Made by a program: the position numbers and the translations under genes
DNA from: Dissophora ornata
Lineage: Eukaryota; Mortierellomycota; Mortierellomycetes; Mortierellales; Mortierellaceae
NCBI GenBank assembly: GCA_025201705.1
Contig: MU616725.1
Coordinates: forward strand, 1 to 48,849
Reading direction: 5' to 3'
Length of the DNA stretch: 48,849 bases
Shown: one piece after another, positions 46,101 to 48,849 of the stretch
Layout of the letters: every line of letters starts with the position of its first letter
How positions within the stretch are numbered: the first letter of the stretch is position 1
The notes under the pieces: generated by a model
What the model was told of the DNA's origin: nothing
The model's database searches: none
What the model saw: only the letters and a program-made list of their open reading frames with translations

Positions 46101-48256
46101 GTGCACTTTTTTATGTGTACTCTACAGTGGCGAGTCCTGTGCGAGGACGTTAGGGACCAACAATACTGTTCGGGCAGACAAGTCAGTTCTGGTCGACACG
46201 GGATCGCACTATATCGACCATATTGTGGAGTCAGGAAACGAGCTCATCGACGTCGTTGTGCCATTCCAGCCCATCTCTGAGGATGAAAAGGTTGGGTTGA
46301 AGGATAGACTGTCGGCATTGCTTGCTGAAATCTGGGACAACTATGTGTCCGCAACGGGATACACGGGAAGGAGGATCATCTTGTTAGCAGCCGGATTTGG
46401 TTGTCATGGTCTGGTCGCGTTCATGAATGAGAGGCAGAAAGAAGTGGTCAAGTACGTGTGCTGCGTAACAATGGTTCCTGGTGACGACTCGCTCCCGATG
46501 GTGACGAAAAAACTTGGCCCTTGGTATCTCGAGAATTCGTTTGTCGTCTTGGCGGACGACCATCCAGTGTGGGAGCGAGCACAAAAGATAAACAACAGGA
46601 TTGGCAATTTGATCCGCTCAGGTATGACTGGCGGCGCGTAGTTGATCTTTGCAAGCATGCATTGTTAGTACCGACCCATGGAATGTCAGTTTACTAACCA
46701 TTGCTATTTTAGAGCAATCCATGGGTAGACTATCGGAGCTGCTAAATTGCGTGCGCCAGGGTATCTTCGAGGACATTGACAGCAAATTGGAGAGTTTGCC
46801 GCCGGCTGAGGACGATGACTCGGACTCGGATTTTAAGGATGACCTGAAGCCCATGGAGACAGATATAACCCCTATCCAGGCGCAAGATGGCAATTTATCA
46901 GAGGCTAAGGTGGCCGGCACGGTCCTAGAGGGACTGCAATCGCTACCCCAGCCACAGATTCGACAGCAGCCGCCTTCACCTGTACTATCGTCTAGAAATG
47001 ATGGATCGCGATCACTCCAGACACCATCTGATTCGGGCTCAACGCTCCAGAATGGCTCTGCTCTCCAGCGACCGACAGTCCATTTGCTGGTCGATCGACC
47101 AACAGTGGTAGGTCAGCAGCATCGCCCTCAGCCTTACCCAACGCCCAATGGACGCTCACAAAACGGCTCTGCCCCAACCGCTTCGCCAGTATCGTCCATG
47201 ATGTACTCGCGAAGCAGTACTCCCCAGGGCCGTGGCTCAGACACAAAGATGTCGGTGGAGGTGCAGGAATCAAAGCTTCGATCCATGGCCTCATCACATC
47301 CGCCGTATCCGCCACAGCATCAACAGGCATATCTCGAGGAGCAGCGGCACATGGACTTGCAGAGGCAGCAACAGGGACACTACCCGCCTCATTTGCCTCG
47401 CCAGCAAGGGCGTCAGGAAGGCCATCCCTACACATGTCAAGGAGGCGAAAAACGGATGGCGCGAGTGGCAGGATCGGGCGAGTATTACCCAACGCCATCA
47501 ACAGCCACCAACAGTGCAGCGGCATCGCCGTCGACAAGGACACCTCCACACTCTTATCCGACAAATGGCAGCCCTCATCCCCCACACTCTTCACTGAAAT
47601 CCATACCAAGGCAGTATCCTTCATCTCAGATGCAACCGCAACATCATCCATCCGGATATGGCACATCTCAGGGCAACAACAACTATAGAGCAAGTCCCTC
47701 GACGACGGCGGCGGCGGCATCGTCTCCAGTACCTCCCTTTGAACCGATGCACCATCACCGTGCATCGTATTCCTTGCAGGGACCTCCACCGGCGCCATCG
47801 AGTAATGGCCATCGACAACATTCAGGATCCTCGCACCAACAGCAGCATCCGCTACCAACAAACCGAGTCAAGCGCTCAGAGTCGGATCCGGATCCGTATA
47901 GCCAATTATCGCACTCTCAACCCAGGCATCAACAGCAAGAGGTGGGGAGACCGCGGATGGAGGTGGGGAGACCGCGGATGGAGGTGGGGAGACCGCGGAT
48001 GGAGGTGGGGAGACCGCGGATGGAGGTGGATCGGGATCGTTGGGATGTTGATCGTCAGCGTTGGGAGATGGAGCAGCAAGCGAGACATCAGAAGCCCCAT
48101 CCGCGGATGGATCGCGGTGGGTATGAGATGTCTGGACCGCAGCTTCACCAACAGCATCCGCACCAACAACATTATGAACAGATGCAGGAGCACAATAGGT
48201 CCCTTCCGGTGATGATGAAGCAAGCGCAGCACTTCCAGAATCAGCACCCACACTAA
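43192..48256 (+). CDS. HDA1: Class II histone deacetylase with Arb2 domain and long disordered tail
   Basis: Predicted 1,271 residues from eleven exons: 43192-43240, 43599-44070, 44212-44402, 44501-44783, 44899-45054, 45153-45292, 45375-45665, 45747-45894, 45982-46029, 46128-46621, 46713-48256 (3,816 nt, every phase consistent). It removes acetyl groups from histone lysines using zinc. After an acidic N-terminal region come [27 protein letters not shown] (H295, H296) and [12 protein letters not shown] (zinc ligands D333, H335). Then follow [10 protein letters not shown] (D427) and EGGYNLD (Y467). An Arb2-type domain (IFVHDLGESCAR ... [14 protein letters not shown]) follows at about 525-755, as in Hda1. 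The last exon adds roughly 510 residues rich in Gln, His, Pro and Ser, with four GRPRMEV heptads; such a tail is absent from yeast Hda1. The first coding exon is short (49 nt) and intron 1 is 358 nt. Confidence 0.96.
47939..48022 (+). repeat. 21-bp minisatellite, four perfect copies inside HDA1
   Basis: Four identical tandem copies of a 21-bp unit (GAGGTGGGGAGACCGCGGATG), plus a partial fifth to about 48029, encode EVGRPRM repeated four times. Because the unit is a multiple of three, copy-number change keeps the frame. The copies are identical at every base, which points to recent expansion. Confidence 0.95.
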
Positions 48257-48849
48257 AATACCAGGAGGAGTCTAAGAGGGCGACAAGATGGAGGGAGAAG
48301 GGTTAATTGGGTTATATTTTGTTATGTATTTGTATGCGAGAAGACGAGTGGTTTGTGTAGTTTCCCTTTTTTTTATTCTTCCTTCTTTTTTTTATTCTTT
48401 CTTCTTTTTCTTTGTTGTTTCATCGTATGTTCATGACGGCATGCGTTAGAAAAGATACCACGATCGCCATGGCCATTTGTTGTTGTTATTTTATTTGTCA
48501 TCGTTTTATGCTTTACCGTTTTATGTGTCTCATTGTCGTTACTCCTAGAGAACACTAAATAACAAAAAGAGATGAAGTAAGAGGAGCTTGTGAGTCTATG
48601 GAGCCCCCTCGCTTCACATTCCATGCCGCGTTCCTCTTTGCAGAGGGAGTGTGTCTCTGGTGTTGGTTAGTATTAAGCCATATCCATCTGCAGCTTTCAT
48701 GGGGTTCCATTCGCACTTTAGCCAAGATGAACGTAAGCAAAGGCGACCAGGATGTTGCATGCAAATATACAATCGCAGAGCTCACTCTCCAGTGACATCC
48801 GAGGAACACACTCCGCTTCTCTCTCTCTCTCTTTTTTTTTTTTTTTTTT
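48257..48849. other. HDA1 downstream region and terminal pyrimidine tract
   Basis: T-rich sequence at 48364-48420 suits the HDA1 3' UTR. No gene is established in the rest. An ATG at 48727 followed by a consensus-like GTAAGC donor could be the edge of another gene, but the window ends too soon to tell. The window closes with (CT)n at about 48817-48831 and an uninterrupted T run at 48832-48849. Confidence 0.4.

Noticed and set aside
47868..48253. Antisense and alternate-frame repeats over the HDA1 minisatellite (PPPSAVS, WGDRGWR)
   Set aside because: They are shadows of the 21-bp unit; the sense frame continues a complete Hda1 protein with correct splice phases.

Overview
The window is nuclear DNA of an early-diverging filamentous fungus, most likely Mortierellaceae (Mortierella sensu lato) or another Mucoromycota. 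This rests on many short GT-AG introns (about 50-130 nt, occasionally up to about 360 nt) in nearly every gene, fungal orthologues throughout, and a giant NACHT / pentapeptide / WD40 protein of a type I associate with Mortierella. The taxon is inferred from gene content only. Exon boundaries below were derived by hand from splice signals, reading-frame phase and family alignment. For most genes the spliced length is an exact multiple of three.

Layout. 1-7.6 kb: an upstream region and a roughly 2,050-residue STAND/NLR-type protein (+). 8.5-10.8 kb: a Cti6-like PHD-finger protein (-). 12.0-13.1 kb: a UBE2L3-like ubiquitin-conjugating enzyme (+). 13.5-15.0 kb: an unrecognised gene (-). 15.4-19.8 kb: RPB2, second-largest RNA polymerase II subunit (+). 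19.9-22.1 kb: an unrecognised basic/disordered protein (-). 22.4-23.4 kb: an SRF-type MADS-box factor, Mcm1-like (-). 24.6-26.2 kb: TFB3/MAT1 of TFIIH (-). 26.4-27.8 kb: exosome cap subunit RRP4 (-). 28.6-29.1 kb: a small unknown protein with an N-terminal hydrophobic segment (+). 29.5-31.2 kb: an FAD-dependent monooxygenase (+). 31.6-32.8 kb: a mitochondrial K+/H+ exchange-related protein (+). 33.0-35.2 kb: NOG1, a ribosome-biogenesis GTPase (+). 35.6-37.6 kb: an ERGIC-53/Emp47-like L-type lectin (-). 38.3-39.1 kb: RPA3 (-). 39.1-41.6 kb: gene-poor. 41.9-42.5 kb: an unknown Ser-rich protein (+). 43.2-48.3 kb: a class II histone deacetylase HDA1 with an unusually long disordered tail (+).

The genes do not form an operon or pathway cluster. 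Most are conserved housekeeping genes for transcription, chromatin, RNA decay, replication, ribosome assembly and secretion. The accessory and most interesting element is the NLR-like gene at 1.3-7.6 kb. It has a helical N-terminal half that I cannot assign, a NACHT ATPase, pentapeptide-like repeats and about 17 nearly regular WD40 repeats whose framework is conserved while a few positions vary. I see no transposase, reverse transcriptase, CRISPR array, rRNA or convincing tRNA.
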